A stretch of 15,001 nucleotides of DNA from JACVRW01 sp035947555 (lineage in GTDB: Bacteria > Actinomycetota > Thermoleophilia > Solirubrobacterales > Thermoleophilaceae): positions 1-15,001 of the forward strand of contig DASZJZ010000117.1 in assembly GCA_035947555.1 (NCBI GenBank). The letters run 5' to 3'. The translations under genes and the position numbers were made by a program. Positions 7,881 to 14,042 of the stretch are shown here, one piece after another. A model generated the notes under the pieces. That model ran no database searches, had not been told where the DNA came from, and worked only from the letters and a program-made list of their open reading frames with translations. Every line of letters starts with the position of its first letter. Within the stretch, counting starts at the first letter, position 1.

Positions 7881-7887
7881 CCTTCCT

Positions 7888-8187
7888 GTGACGTTCCAGC
7901 GCGGAATCGACGGGCCGGAGCCGGTCCGCCCCGACCCGATCGGACGGCAGGGAGCCGGGACCCGCGAGATCAGGGTCGCGGACGCGTCGGTCGTGGCCGT
8001 GGGGACCCTCGCCTGCCCGATGTGCGACGCCCCGATCGCGCCGCCGCCGTCTGGGCTCTCTCCGGCCGACCCGCTCGGCTGCGGCTATTGCGAGCACGAA
8101 GCATCGGTGCGCGACTTCCTCTCGCTGGCGCCACCGGTAAGACCCGCCCGCGTCGTCGTTCGAGTGAGGCCCCCCACGCGCGTCTGA
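7888..8187 (+). CDS. Small protein with two CxxC pairs, probable zinc ribbon
   Basis: I do not recognise a named family. The 99-aa product has a hydrophilic, probably disordered start (1-27) and a beta-rich segment REIRVADASVVAVGTLACP. It has two cysteine pairs, Cys43/Cys46 (CPMC) and Cys65/Cys68 (CGYC), spaced 18 residues apart as in a zinc ribbon. The tail is VRDFLSLAPPVRPARVVVRV. It is the real end of a long plus-strand open frame whose earlier part is antisense to nnr, acpS and the kinase. Four paired cysteines and ordered hydrophobic strands argue that this stretch is coding. Its TGA shares a base with the ATG of the cyclase (TGATG, 8185-8189), so the two are probably made together. Function could be nucleic-acid or protein binding. 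The GTG start is the least certain point. Confidence 0.72.
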   Translation: MTFQRGIDGPEPVRPDPIGRQGAGTREIRVADASVVAVGTLACPMCDAPIAPPPSGLSPADPLGCGYCEHEASVRDFLSLAPPVRPARVVVRVRPPTRV

Positions 8188-9026
8188 TGCCGTCGCTCAC
8201 CGCGAAGGAGCGGGCGCAGCTTCCCGACAGCGCGTTCGCGTACATCGACTCGAAGGGCAAGCGCCGGCTGCCCATTCACGACGCGAGCCACGTGCGCAAC
8301 GCCCTGGCCCGGTTCGGCCAGGTGCATTTCGAGGACGACGCCGCTCGCGACCGGGCCCGCAGCCGGCTGCTCCGAGCCGCTCAGAAGCACGGGATCATGC
8401 CGATCGGCTTCATCAGCTCGCAGCTGAAGCCGCAGCGGAAGCTGCCGACCGGCAACGTCACGTTCCTCCTGAGCGACATCGAGCGCTCCACCGAGATGCT
8501 CGCCCGCCTCGGGGACGAGTACGCGGCGGTGCTCGCCGACGCCCGCCGCCGGGTGCAGGCGGCCGTGCAGGGCTGCAGCGGCCATGTGGTGTCCGCCCGC
8601 GGCGACGACACCTTCTCCGTCTTCGCGAGTCCCTCGGCCGCACTGCGGTCCGCCCTGGCGATCCAGCGGGCCTTGCTGGCCGAACCGTGGCCGGGGGGTG
8701 CGGACGTGCGGCTGCGCATCGGCCTGCATCGCGGACGCCCGCAGCTCACCGACGACGGCTACGTCGGCCTCTCGGTGCATGCCGCGGCACGCATCTGCTT
8801 CGCGGCGCACGGCGGCCAGATCGTGATGTCCGCGGCGGTGCGCAACGCGCTCGACGGCGAGCTTCCCGAGGACGTGACCCTCAGCGGCCTCGGCGCCTGG
8901 CGCTTCCGCGGCCTCCCCGAGCCGATCGAGATGTTCCAGGTCGAGGCGCCGGACCTGCAGGCCGAGTTCCCGCCCCTGCGGTCGGCGGTCGCCGCCGGAC
9001 AGGCGGACGCCGCTACTCGACGGTGA
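8187..9026 (+). CDS. Class III adenylate/guanylate cyclase with N-terminal accessory domain
   Basis: The 279-aa soluble protein has two parts. Residues about 1-80 (LTAKERAQLPDSAFAYIDSK, KRRLPIHDASHVRNALARFG) form a compact domain like small uncharacterised domains of actinobacterial and phage proteins; from memory this resembles DUF6582, not verified. Residues about 88-255 are a class III cyclase homology domain: NVTFLLSDIERSTEML with metal Asp97, ARGDDTFSVF with metal Asp140, RLRIGLHRGRPQLTDDGYVGLSVHAAARI, and the end LGAWRFRGLPEPIEMFQV. The catalytic Asn position of the AAR helix appears to be His198, with Arg202 kept, so substrate and activity are uncertain. The ATG at 8187 overlaps the upstream stop; longer starts from 8022 fall inside the zinc-ribbon gene. 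Its 3' end overlaps the convergent glmS by 14 bp. Confidence 0.9.
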   Translation: MPSLTAKERAQLPDSAFAYIDSKGKRRLPIHDASHVRNALARFGQVHFEDDAARDRARSRLLRAAQKHGIMPIGFISSQLKPQRKLPTGNVTFLLSDIERSTEMLARLGDEYAAVLADARRRVQAAVQGCSGHVVSARGDDTFSVFASPSAALRSALAIQRALLAEPWPGGADVRLRIGLHRGRPQLTDDGYVGLSVHAAARICFAAHGGQIVMSAAVRNALDGELPEDVTLSGLGAWRFRGLPEPIEMFQVEAPDLQAEFPPLRSAVAAGQADAATRR

Positions 9027-10881
9027 CCGTCTTCGCCAGGTTGCGCGGCTGGTCCACGTTCAGGCCGCGCGCCCTCGCGATGCGGTAGGCCAGCAGCTGC
9101 AGCGGCACGATCGCCAGCGTCGGCTGCAGCAGCCAGTCGGTGCGGGGGATCGAGATCGTCTCCTCCGCATCCACCGGCGTGCCCTCCGTCGCGATCGCGA
9201 TCACGTGCGCGCCGCGGGCACGCACTTCCGCGATGTTGGAGGCCACCTTGTCGAGCACCGGCGAGTCGGTCGCGACGCACACCACCGGGGTCCTCTCGTC
9301 CAGCAGCGCAATCGGCCCGTGCTTCATCTCCCCCGCCGCGTAGGCGTCCGTCGGGATATACGAGATCTCCTTCAGCTTCAGCGCTCCCTCGAGGCAGATC
9401 GAGAGGCCCACGTGGCGGCCGAGGTAGAGGAAGAAGCCGGCGTCCTTCCAGTGGTCGGCGATCCTCCGCACCGGCTCGTCGATCTCCTCGACCATCCGGG
9501 CGATCAGCTGCGGCATCCGGCGCAGGTCGGCCACCAGCCTCCGCATGACCTCCCGCTCCAGCGTGCCGTGGAGGGCGGCGAGCTTGAGGGCGAAGAGCTG
9601 CATCACGGTCACCTGGGCCACGAACGTCTTGGTGGCGGCCACGCCGATCTCTAGCCCGGCGCGGGTGTAGAGCACACCGTCGGAGTCGCGCGTGGCCTGG
9701 CTGCCCATCACGTTCGTCACCGCGAGCACCTTGGCGCCGCGCCGGCGGGCGAGGCGCATCGCCGCCAGCGTGTCGGCGGTCTCGCCGGACTGCGAGATCC
9801 CGATCACGAGGTCGCGCTCCGACAGCACCGGGTTGCGGTAGCGGAACTCCGAGGCGATGTCCATCTCGACAGGCCTCCGGGCCCACCACTCGATCGCGTA
9901 GCGGCCCACCAGGCCGGCGTGGTAGGACGTGCCGCAGGCCACGATCACCACGCGGCGCACGTCGCGCAGGAAGTCGTCGGAGATGCCGAAGTCGCCGAGC
10001 TCGACGCCGTCGTCGCCCAGGCGGCCGGCGAGCGTCTCGGCCACGGCGTCGCCCTGCTCGTGGATCTCCTTGAGCATGAAGGTCTCGTAGCCGCACTTCT
10101 CGGCGGCCTCGTGGTCCCACTCGACCTCGTCGATCTCGCGCTCGATCGGGCCCCCGTCGGCCGGCGCGATGAAGCGCGCCCCGTCGGGGGTGATGGCCAC
10201 GATCTCGCCGTCCTCGACCAGCTGCACGCGGCGCGTCTCGGCAAGAAAAGCCGGGATCGCCGAGGCGATGAAGCTCTCGCCCTCGCCCAGGCCGACCACC
10301 AGGGGACACTCCTTGCGCGCCCCCACGATCACGCCGGGGTGGTCGGCGGACATCGCGACGAACGCGTAGTGGCCGCGCAGCTCGTTGTAGGCCAGGCGGA
10401 CGGCCTCCGTGAGGTCACCCGTGGGTCGGCGAGCGCGCGGCGCGCGCGAGCACTCGATCTCTCCCAGGTGCTCGGCCACCAGGTGCGCCACCACCTCGGC
10501 GTCGGTCTCGGAGGTGAACTCGGCGCCCGCGGCGCTCAGCCGCTCGCGCAGCCCCGCCCAGTTCTCGACGATCCCGTTGAGCACGATGTGCACACGGCCC
10601 GAGGTGTCCCCGTGCGGGTGGGCGTTGGCCTCCGTCACGCGCCCGTGCGTGGCCCAGCGGGTGTGCCCGATCCCCGTCGAGCCGTGCAGGTCGCCGTTGG
10701 TGGACGCCACCGCCTCGTCCAGCTTGTCGAGGTTGCCCACGGAGTGGACGGTGCCCACGGACCCGTTCCGGATTACGGCCAGGCCGGCCGAGTCATAGCC
10801 GCGGTACTCGAGCCGCCGCAGGCCCTCCATGAGGAGGTCGCGGCACTCGCGGGGCCCTACGTATCCGATGATTCCGCACAT
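9013..10881 (-). CDS. glmS: Glutamine-fructose-6-phosphate aminotransferase (isomerizing)
   Basis: GlmS makes glucosamine-6-phosphate from fructose-6-phosphate and glutamine, the first step to UDP-GlcNAc. The 622-aa protein begins MCGIIGYVG, so the nucleophile Cys2 of the class II glutaminase is in place, followed by GHTRWATHG (72-80), NGIVENW (102-108) and the DAEV motif (127-130). Two SIS domains follow with VACGTSYHAGLVG, GISQSGETADTL and LEGALKLKEISYIP, and the C-terminal loop ends RNLAKTVTVE. An Arg/Pro-rich insertion of roughly a dozen residues lies within 141-155, making it slightly longer than the usual 600-610 aa. The ATG is 10 bp after the glmM stop, whose AGGGTGA may act as ribosome binding site. 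Its stop lies within the convergent cyclase gene. No glmS ribozyme is seen upstream. Confidence 0.98.
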   Translation of the reverse strand: MCGIIGYVGPRECRDLLMEGLRRLEYRGYDSAGLAVIRNGSVGTVHSVGNLDKLDEAVASTNGDLHGSTGIGHTRWATHGRVTEANAHPHGDTSGRVHIVLNGIVENWAGLRERLSAAGAEFTSETDAEVVAHLVAEHLGEIECSRAPRARRPTGDLTEAVRLAYNELRGHYAFVAMSADHPGVIVGARKECPLVVGLGEGESFIASAIPAFLAETRRVQLVEDGEIVAITPDGARFIAPADGGPIEREIDEVEWDHEAAEKCGYETFMLKEIHEQGDAVAETLAGRLGDDGVELGDFGISDDFLRDVRRVVIVACGTSYHAGLVGRYAIEWWARRPVEMDIASEFRYRNPVLSERDLVIGISQSGETADTLAAMRLARRRGAKVLAVTNVMGSQATRDSDGVLYTRAGLEIGVAATKTFVAQVTVMQLFALKLAALHGTLEREVMRRLVADLRRMPQLIARMVEEIDEPVRRIADHWKDAGFFLYLGRHVGLSICLEGALKLKEISYIPTDAYAAGEMKHGPIALLDERTPVVCVATDSPVLDKVASNIAEVRARGAHVIAIATEGTPVDAEETISIPRTDWLLQPTLAIVPLQLLAYRIARARGLNVDQPRNLAKTVTVE

Positions 10882-10891
10882 GAGAGAGTGA

Positions 10892-12220
10892 TCACCCTAA
10901 TTCTGCCTCTACGAGGTTCGCCAGGCGATCAACGATCTCCTGGCACTCGTCTTCGCGCGGGGCCTCCACCATCACCCTGACGAGCGGCTCGGTGCCAGAC
11001 GGGCGGACCAGCACCCGGCCGCGACCGTTCAAACGGGCGGTCTCCTCCTCCACCGCCGCCCACACCTTCGCGGCGCGCTCGAGGGCGTCGCGGTCGGCCA
11101 CGCGCACGTTCACGAGGCGCTGGGGCAGCTTCTCCATGGCGTCGCGGTCGGCGAGGTCGCGGTCGCCGAGCGCCTCGAGCGCCAGCAGCGCGGCAGCGGT
11201 GCCGTCGCCGGCCGGCACGAAGCCGGTGTCGATGATGTGACCCGACTGCTCGCCGCCCAGGGCCCACGCGCGCTGGAGCAGCTCCGCGAGCACGTAGCGG
11301 TCGCCCACGGGCGTGGTGGCCACCTGCACGCCGTGGTCGCGCATCGACCGGTGGAAGCCGTAGTTCGTCATGACGGTCACGGCCACGCCGGGGCCGGGCA
11401 GGCGGTCCTGCGCCCGCAGATGGAGGGCGGCGAGGGCCATGAGCTCGTCTCCGTCGACGATCGTGCCGTTCCGGTCCACCGCCAGCACGCGGTCGCCGTC
11501 GCCGTCGAAGGCGAAGCCGGCGTCGTGGCCGTCCATCCGGACGGCGATCTCCTCGATGTGCGTCGAGCCGCACCCATGGTTGATGTTGCGGCCGTCGGGC
11601 TCCACGGCCAGTGTGTCGACCTGGGCGCCGAGCCGGCGGAAGATCTCGGGTGCGACCCGGTAGGTCGCCCCGTTCGCGCAGTCGAGCAGGACGCGGCGGC
11701 CGGAAAGGTCGAGGCCGGCGAAGCGCGCCTCCAGCTCGCGCAGGTAGTCGGCGGCTGCGCCGTGGAGCTCGCGCACGCGGCCCATGCGGCCGGTTGAGGG
11801 CTCGTGGAGCAGGCGCTCGATCTCGGCCTCGCGGTCGTCGTCGAGCTTGGTGCCCTCGGGGCCGAAGAACTTGATGCCGTTGTCGGCGTAGGGGTTGTGC
11901 GACGCGGAGACGACAGCGGCGAGGTCGAAGCCGAAGCGCCTGGTGAGAATGGAGGCTCCTGGCGTGGGGAGCACGCCGCCGAGAAGGGCATGCCCGCCGG
12001 CGGCCGCCACGCCGGCGGCGAGGGCGGCCTCGAGCATCTCGCCGGACTCGCGCGTGTCGCGGACGATCAGGACCTGGGGCGCTTCTGCACTCGAGATGCG
12101 GGTGGCGGCCCTGCCGAGCGCGGTGGCGAGCTCGGCGGTGAGGAACTCGCCGGCGACGCCGCGAACGCCATCGGTGCCGAAGAGCTTGCGCGGCTCTGCC
12201 GCGGCCGGGCCGCCGACCAT
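10892..12220 (-). CDS. glmM: Phosphoglucosamine mutase
   Basis: GlmM converts glucosamine-6-phosphate to glucosamine-1-phosphate for UDP-GlcNAc synthesis. The 442-aa protein has the four family signatures: RKLFGTDGVRG near the N-terminus (11-21), the phosphoserine loop VSASHNPYADNGIKFFG with Ser107, the metal loop DGDGDR (239-244), the sugar-binding GGEQSGH (322-328) and the phosphate-binding RPSGTEPLVRV (406-416). The ATG at 12220 adds nine residues before the usual M-RKLFGTDG start; no alternative start lies closer. The gap to the rpsI stop is 8 bp and to glmS 10 bp, so rpsI-glmM-glmS are likely one transcript. In many bacteria rpsI is likewise followed by glmM. Confidence 0.98.
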   Translation of the reverse strand: MVGGPAAAEPRKLFGTDGVRGVAGEFLTAELATALGRAATRISSAEAPQVLIVRDTRESGEMLEAALAAGVAAAGGHALLGGVLPTPGASILTRRFGFDLAAVVSASHNPYADNGIKFFGPEGTKLDDDREAEIERLLHEPSTGRMGRVRELHGAAADYLRELEARFAGLDLSGRRVLLDCANGATYRVAPEIFRRLGAQVDTLAVEPDGRNINHGCGSTHIEEIAVRMDGHDAGFAFDGDGDRVLAVDRNGTIVDGDELMALAALHLRAQDRLPGPGVAVTVMTNYGFHRSMRDHGVQVATTPVGDRYVLAELLQRAWALGGEQSGHIIDTGFVPAGDGTAAALLALEALGDRDLADRDAMEKLPQRLVNVRVADRDALERAAKVWAAVEEETARLNGRGRVLVRPSGTEPLVRVMVEAPREDECQEIVDRLANLVEAELG

Positions 12221-12228
12221 GGGCGGCT

Positions 12229-13284
12229 CTAGCGCTTCGAGAACTGCGGCCGCTTCCGGGCCTTCTTGAGGCCGGCCTTCTTGCGCTCCTTCACGCGTGG
12301 GTCGCGCGTGAGGTAGCCGCGGCGCTTCAGCTCGCCGCGCAGTGCGGGGTCCGCCTCCACCAGTGCGCGAGCGATCCCGTGCCTGAGCGCCGTGGCCTGC
12401 GCCGACACGCCGCCGCCGTGGATGCGGGCCACGACGTCCATGCGGGTCTGGTAGCCGGCCGCCTCGAGCGGCTGGCGGGCCAGCCGCTGGAGCCTGACGC
12501 GGGGGAAGTACTCGTCCAGGTGGCGTCCGTTGATGCTGTAGGTGCCCTCGCCCGGCTTGAGGATCACGCGCGCCACCGCGCTCTTGCGCTTGCCGGTGGC
12601 GTTGTAGCGCGCGTCGGCGGCGAGGTCGAGCGGGGTGTGGACCACCGGCTCTGGCTCCGCAGGCGCCTCCGCCTCTTCCTCGTCGCCGGCCTCGGCGACG
12701 GCGTAGTCGTCCTCGACGTACTGGCCGTACTCCATCTCCTCCCGAGGCGTCTCCTCGAGCACGAGGTCGGGCTCGAGGTGCATCCCCGGGATGACCTCCT
12801 CCTCGGGCTCGTCCTGGCGCCGGTCACGGCGCGGACGGCGCTCGCGCGGCGGGCGTTCCTGGGCGGGAGCCCCCTCGGGAGCGGGCTCGCCCTCCTCGGC
12901 GGCGGCGGGCTCTTCCGCGGCGCGCTCTGGAGCCGGCTCTCCCGCGGTCTCCTCGAGAGCGGGCTCTCCCGCGGTGTCCTCTGGAGCGGGCTCCTCCGCG
13001 ACGGGCTCCTCCGGAGCGGGCTCCTGCGCGACGGGCTCCTCAGGAGCGGGCTCCTCCGCGACGGGCTCCTCCGGAGCGGGCTCGTCGGCCGCGTCTTCCG
13101 GAGCGCCCTCCTCCGCGGCGGGCTGGTCCGCGGCGCCCTCCGGGACAGGCTCGTGCCCCGCGCTTCGCGCGACCAGGTCCTCCATCCCCTCGATCTCGGG
13201 ACCGACGGCCTCGCTCTCGCGCGGCTCCTCGTCCGGGACTCCGGGCTCGGGCTCCTGCGGCAGGTCGTCGCGCTCTTCGGCCAT
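12229..13284 (-). CDS. rpsI: 30S ribosomal protein S9 with a long acidic N-terminal extension
   Basis: S9 sits in the 30S head and its C-terminal tail reaches the P-site tRNA. The 126-residue core (226-351) is canonical: RYNATGKRKSAVARVILKPG, INGRHLDEYFPRV, VRIHGGG-type loop (ARIHGGGVSAQ), LTRDPRVKERKK and the terminal KKARKRPQFSKR. In front lie 225 residues rich in Glu, Pro and Ala with tandem repeats (68-124) and one short Arg-rich patch (PPRERRPRRDRR, 145-156), whereas S9 is normally about 130 aa and up to about 170 in actinobacteria. The ATG at 13284 is supported by GGAGGT 9 nt upstream and by the TGATG overlap with rplM. No good start with a ribosome site is seen just before the core, so the extension is probably translated. 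Confidence 0.96.
   Translation of the reverse strand: MAEERDDLPQEPEPGVPDEEPRESEAVGPEIEGMEDLVARSAGHEPVPEGAADQPAAEEGAPEDAADEPAPEEPVAEEPAPEEPVAQEPAPEEPVAEEPAPEDTAGEPALEETAGEPAPERAAEEPAAAEEGEPAPEGAPAQERPPRERRPRRDRRQDEPEEEVIPGMHLEPDLVLEETPREEMEYGQYVEDDYAVAEAGDEEEAEAPAEPEPVVHTPLDLAADARYNATGKRKSAVARVILKPGEGTYSINGRHLDEYFPRVRLQRLARQPLEAAGYQTRMDVVARIHGGGVSAQATALRHGIARALVEADPALRGELKRRGYLTRDPRVKERKKAGLKKARKRPQFSKR
12913..13083 (-). repeat. Tandem 30/27-bp coding repeats in rpsI
   Basis: Read on the minus strand these encode three 10-residue units EPAPEEPVA(E/Q) at residues 68-97, followed by three diverging 9-residue units starting EPAPEDTAG, EPALEETAG and EPAPERAAE. The DNA copies are nearly identical in the first three units (period 30 bp), which points to recent expansion by slippage or unequal exchange. 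Copy number is likely to vary between strains. Confidence 0.85.
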
Positions 13285-13718
13285 CAACTCGGCACCTCCA
13301 TCGGCTCGGGCTTCTGCGCGGCGTGCGGGTGGTCCGGCCCCGCGTACACCTTCAGCTTGCGGAGCTGCGCCCGGCCCAGCCGGTTGCGGGGCAGCATCCC
13401 CTTCACGGCGAGCCGGATCACCTCCTCGGGCCGGCGCGCCAGCATCTCCTCGAGCGTCCGGCTGCGCAGCCCGCCGGGATAGCCCGAGTGCCGGTAGTAG
13501 CGCTTCTCCTCGCGCTTGTTGCCGGACACGGCGATCTTCTCGGCGTTCACCACGATCACGAAGTCGCCCACGTCGACGTGCGGCGTGTACTCGGGCTTGC
13601 GCTTCCCGCGCAGGGCGTCGGCGATCCGAGTCGCCAGCCGGCCGAGCGTCTGGCCGCTCGCGTCGACGACGAGCCAGTTGCGCTCGCGCGATGCGGGTGT
13701 CGCCACGTAGGTCTTCAT
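13284..13718 (-). CDS. rplM: 50S ribosomal protein L13
   Basis: L13 is an early-assembling 50S protein. The 144-aa product begins MKTYVATPASRERNWLVVDA and shows the family landmarks GQTLGRLATRIADALRGK, YTPHVDVGDFVIVVNAEKI, YYRHSGYPGG and AVKGMLPRNRLGRAQLRKLKVY, followed by HPHAAQKPEPMEV. Length is typical (about 142-148 aa). The ATG at 13718 is the canonical start; upstream in-frame sequence only crosses the leader and the antisense of the M23 gene. It leads the rplM-rpsI pair with a one-base TGATG stop/start overlap, as usual in bacteria. A hairpin lies in its leader (13731-13747) and a TACACT -10 candidate at 13762-13757. Confidence 0.98.
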   Translation of the reverse strand: MKTYVATPASRERNWLVVDASGQTLGRLATRIADALRGKRKPEYTPHVDVGDFVIVVNAEKIAVSGNKREEKRYYRHSGYPGGLRSRTLEEMLARRPEEVIRLAVKGMLPRNRLGRAQLRKLKVYAGPDHPHAAQKPEPMEVPS

Positions 13719-13730
13719 CTCACGGACAGG

Positions 13731-13747
13731 GGCCGCTCCGAGCGGCC
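13731..13747 (-). promoter_or_regulatory. Hairpin in the rplM leader
   Basis: GGCCGC (13731-13736) and GCGGCC (13742-13747) form a perfect 6-bp stem with a 5-nt loop, 12 nt upstream of the rplM ATG. On the transcript the loop edge carries the only GGAG-like sequence near this gene. The hairpin might control access to rplM, possibly by L13 feedback as known for other L13 leaders, but that role is inference. Confidence 0.4.
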
Positions 13748-13756
13748 GGGCAAGAG

Positions 13757-13762
13757 AGTGTA
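13757..13762 (-). promoter_or_regulatory. Candidate -10 element (TACACT) for rplM-rpsI-glmM-glmS
   Basis: Reading leftward, TACACT at 13762-13757 fits the TANNNT -10 consensus and would start transcription about 30 nt before the rplM ATG, placing the leader hairpin in the RNA. The hexamer 17 bp upstream (GGCCAA) is not a good -35, so this is a candidate only. Confidence 0.35.
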
Positions 13763-13815
13763 GAGCGTCGATCCGTCCTTTGGCCCGTATAGGCCGGCCA
13801 GGCATCGTCGGGGGT

Positions 13816-13835
13816 CCGGGGGCGCGAGCCCCCGG
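13816..13835. repeat. Perfect 8-bp inverted repeat in the divergent promoter region
   Basis: CCGGGGGC (13816-13823) and GCCCCCGG (13828-13835) pair perfectly around a GCGA tetraloop. The element sits just upstream of the TATAGT -10 candidate of the riboswitch/M23 transcript, where a -35 or an operator would be, and about 55 bp upstream of the rplM -10 candidate. It could be an operator for a dimeric regulator or simply structure; no T-tract follows on either strand. Confidence 0.4.
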
Positions 13836-13840
13836 ATAGG

Positions 13841-13846
13841 TATAGT
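13841..13846 (+). promoter_or_regulatory. Candidate -10 element (TATAGT) for the riboswitch-M23 transcript
   Basis: TATAGT is close to the TATAAT consensus. Transcription would begin about 13853, immediately before the riboswitch aptamer, which is the expected arrangement. The -35 position is occupied by a GC-rich inverted repeat and shows no TTGACA-like hexamer, suggesting activator dependence or an alternative sigma factor. Confidence 0.5.
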
Positions 13847-13851
13847 GCCGC

Positions 13852-14020
13852 GCTTCAATACGCCTGCCGAGTCCCCACCGGCGAAACGCCGTAGCCGGAG
13901 GGGAGCGGGGGAACCGTTCGGAGACCGTCGAACCAGGTCTCCGAGGGGGCGAATCGACCGGACTGTCCCGGTGGTAGCGCCGCTCTTCAGGCGCGAGCCC
14001 GTCAGCTAACCCCGTAGGCC
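13852..14020 (+). ncRNA. c-di-AMP riboswitch (ydaO/yuaA class)
   Basis: The conserved blocks of this class occur in order: GCCGAGTCC (13866-13874), GGGGGAACCG (13907-13916), GGGGGCGAATC (13945-13955) and GAGCCCGTCAGCTAACCCCG (13995-14014). Supporting helices are visible: CGGCG/CGCCG (13879-13883 with 13887-13891), CGGAGACC/GGTCTCCG (13919-13926 with 13936-13943), ACCGG/CCGGT (13957-13961 with 13968-13972) and GCGCC/GGCGC (13977-13981 with 13990-13994). P1 forms from CCTGCC (13863-13868) with GGCCGG (14017-14022), with one mismatch. The class binds two c-di-AMP molecules and in Gram-positive bacteria often controls wall hydrolases and K+ transport, usually switching expression off. Here it precedes a secreted M23 peptidase. 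The outer boundary is approximate by a few bases. Confidence 0.97.
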
Positions 14021-14026
14021 GGAAGA

Positions 14027-14033
14027 AGAGAGG
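14027..14033 (+). promoter_or_regulatory. Ribosome binding site AGAGAGG deciding the TTG start
   Basis: AGAGAGG ends 9 nt before TTG at 14043. An in-frame TAA at 14007-14009, inside the riboswitch, excludes longer proteins. No ATG, GTG or other TTG lies in frame between them, so 14043 is the only reasonable start. The site follows the aptamer directly and is flanked by two GGCCGG copies (14017-14022 and 14032-14037) that could fold over it. Confidence 0.75.
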
Positions 14034-14042
14034 CCGGTCGAG

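Noticed and set aside
4246..7887. A plus-strand open frame of more than 1,200 codons running from 4246 into the zinc-ribbon gene
   Set aside because: It is antisense to alr, CBS, nnr, acpS and the kinase, all with clear motifs. Its product is His/Arg/Gly-rich low-complexity sequence typical of the open opposite frame in GC-rich DNA. Only the last 99 codons from 7888 look real.
7843..8097. A longer start for the histidine kinase
   Set aside because: The extra sequence is Arg-rich, antisense to the zinc-ribbon gene and without a domain. The ATG at 7842 leaves the PAS and kinase domains complete.
9013..10900. A glmS ribozyme upstream of glmS
   Set aside because: Only 10 bp separate glmM and glmS, far too little for the ribozyme.
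12913..13083. A CRISPR-like array
   Set aside because: The 30/27-bp units are contiguous without spacers and lie in frame inside rpsI, so they are coding tandem repeats.
12379..13482. Long plus-strand frames over rpsI with Gly/Ser/Leu repeats
   Set aside because: They are the mirror of the S9 coding repeats, and the repeat pattern follows the minus-strand reading. No start signal or domain supports them.
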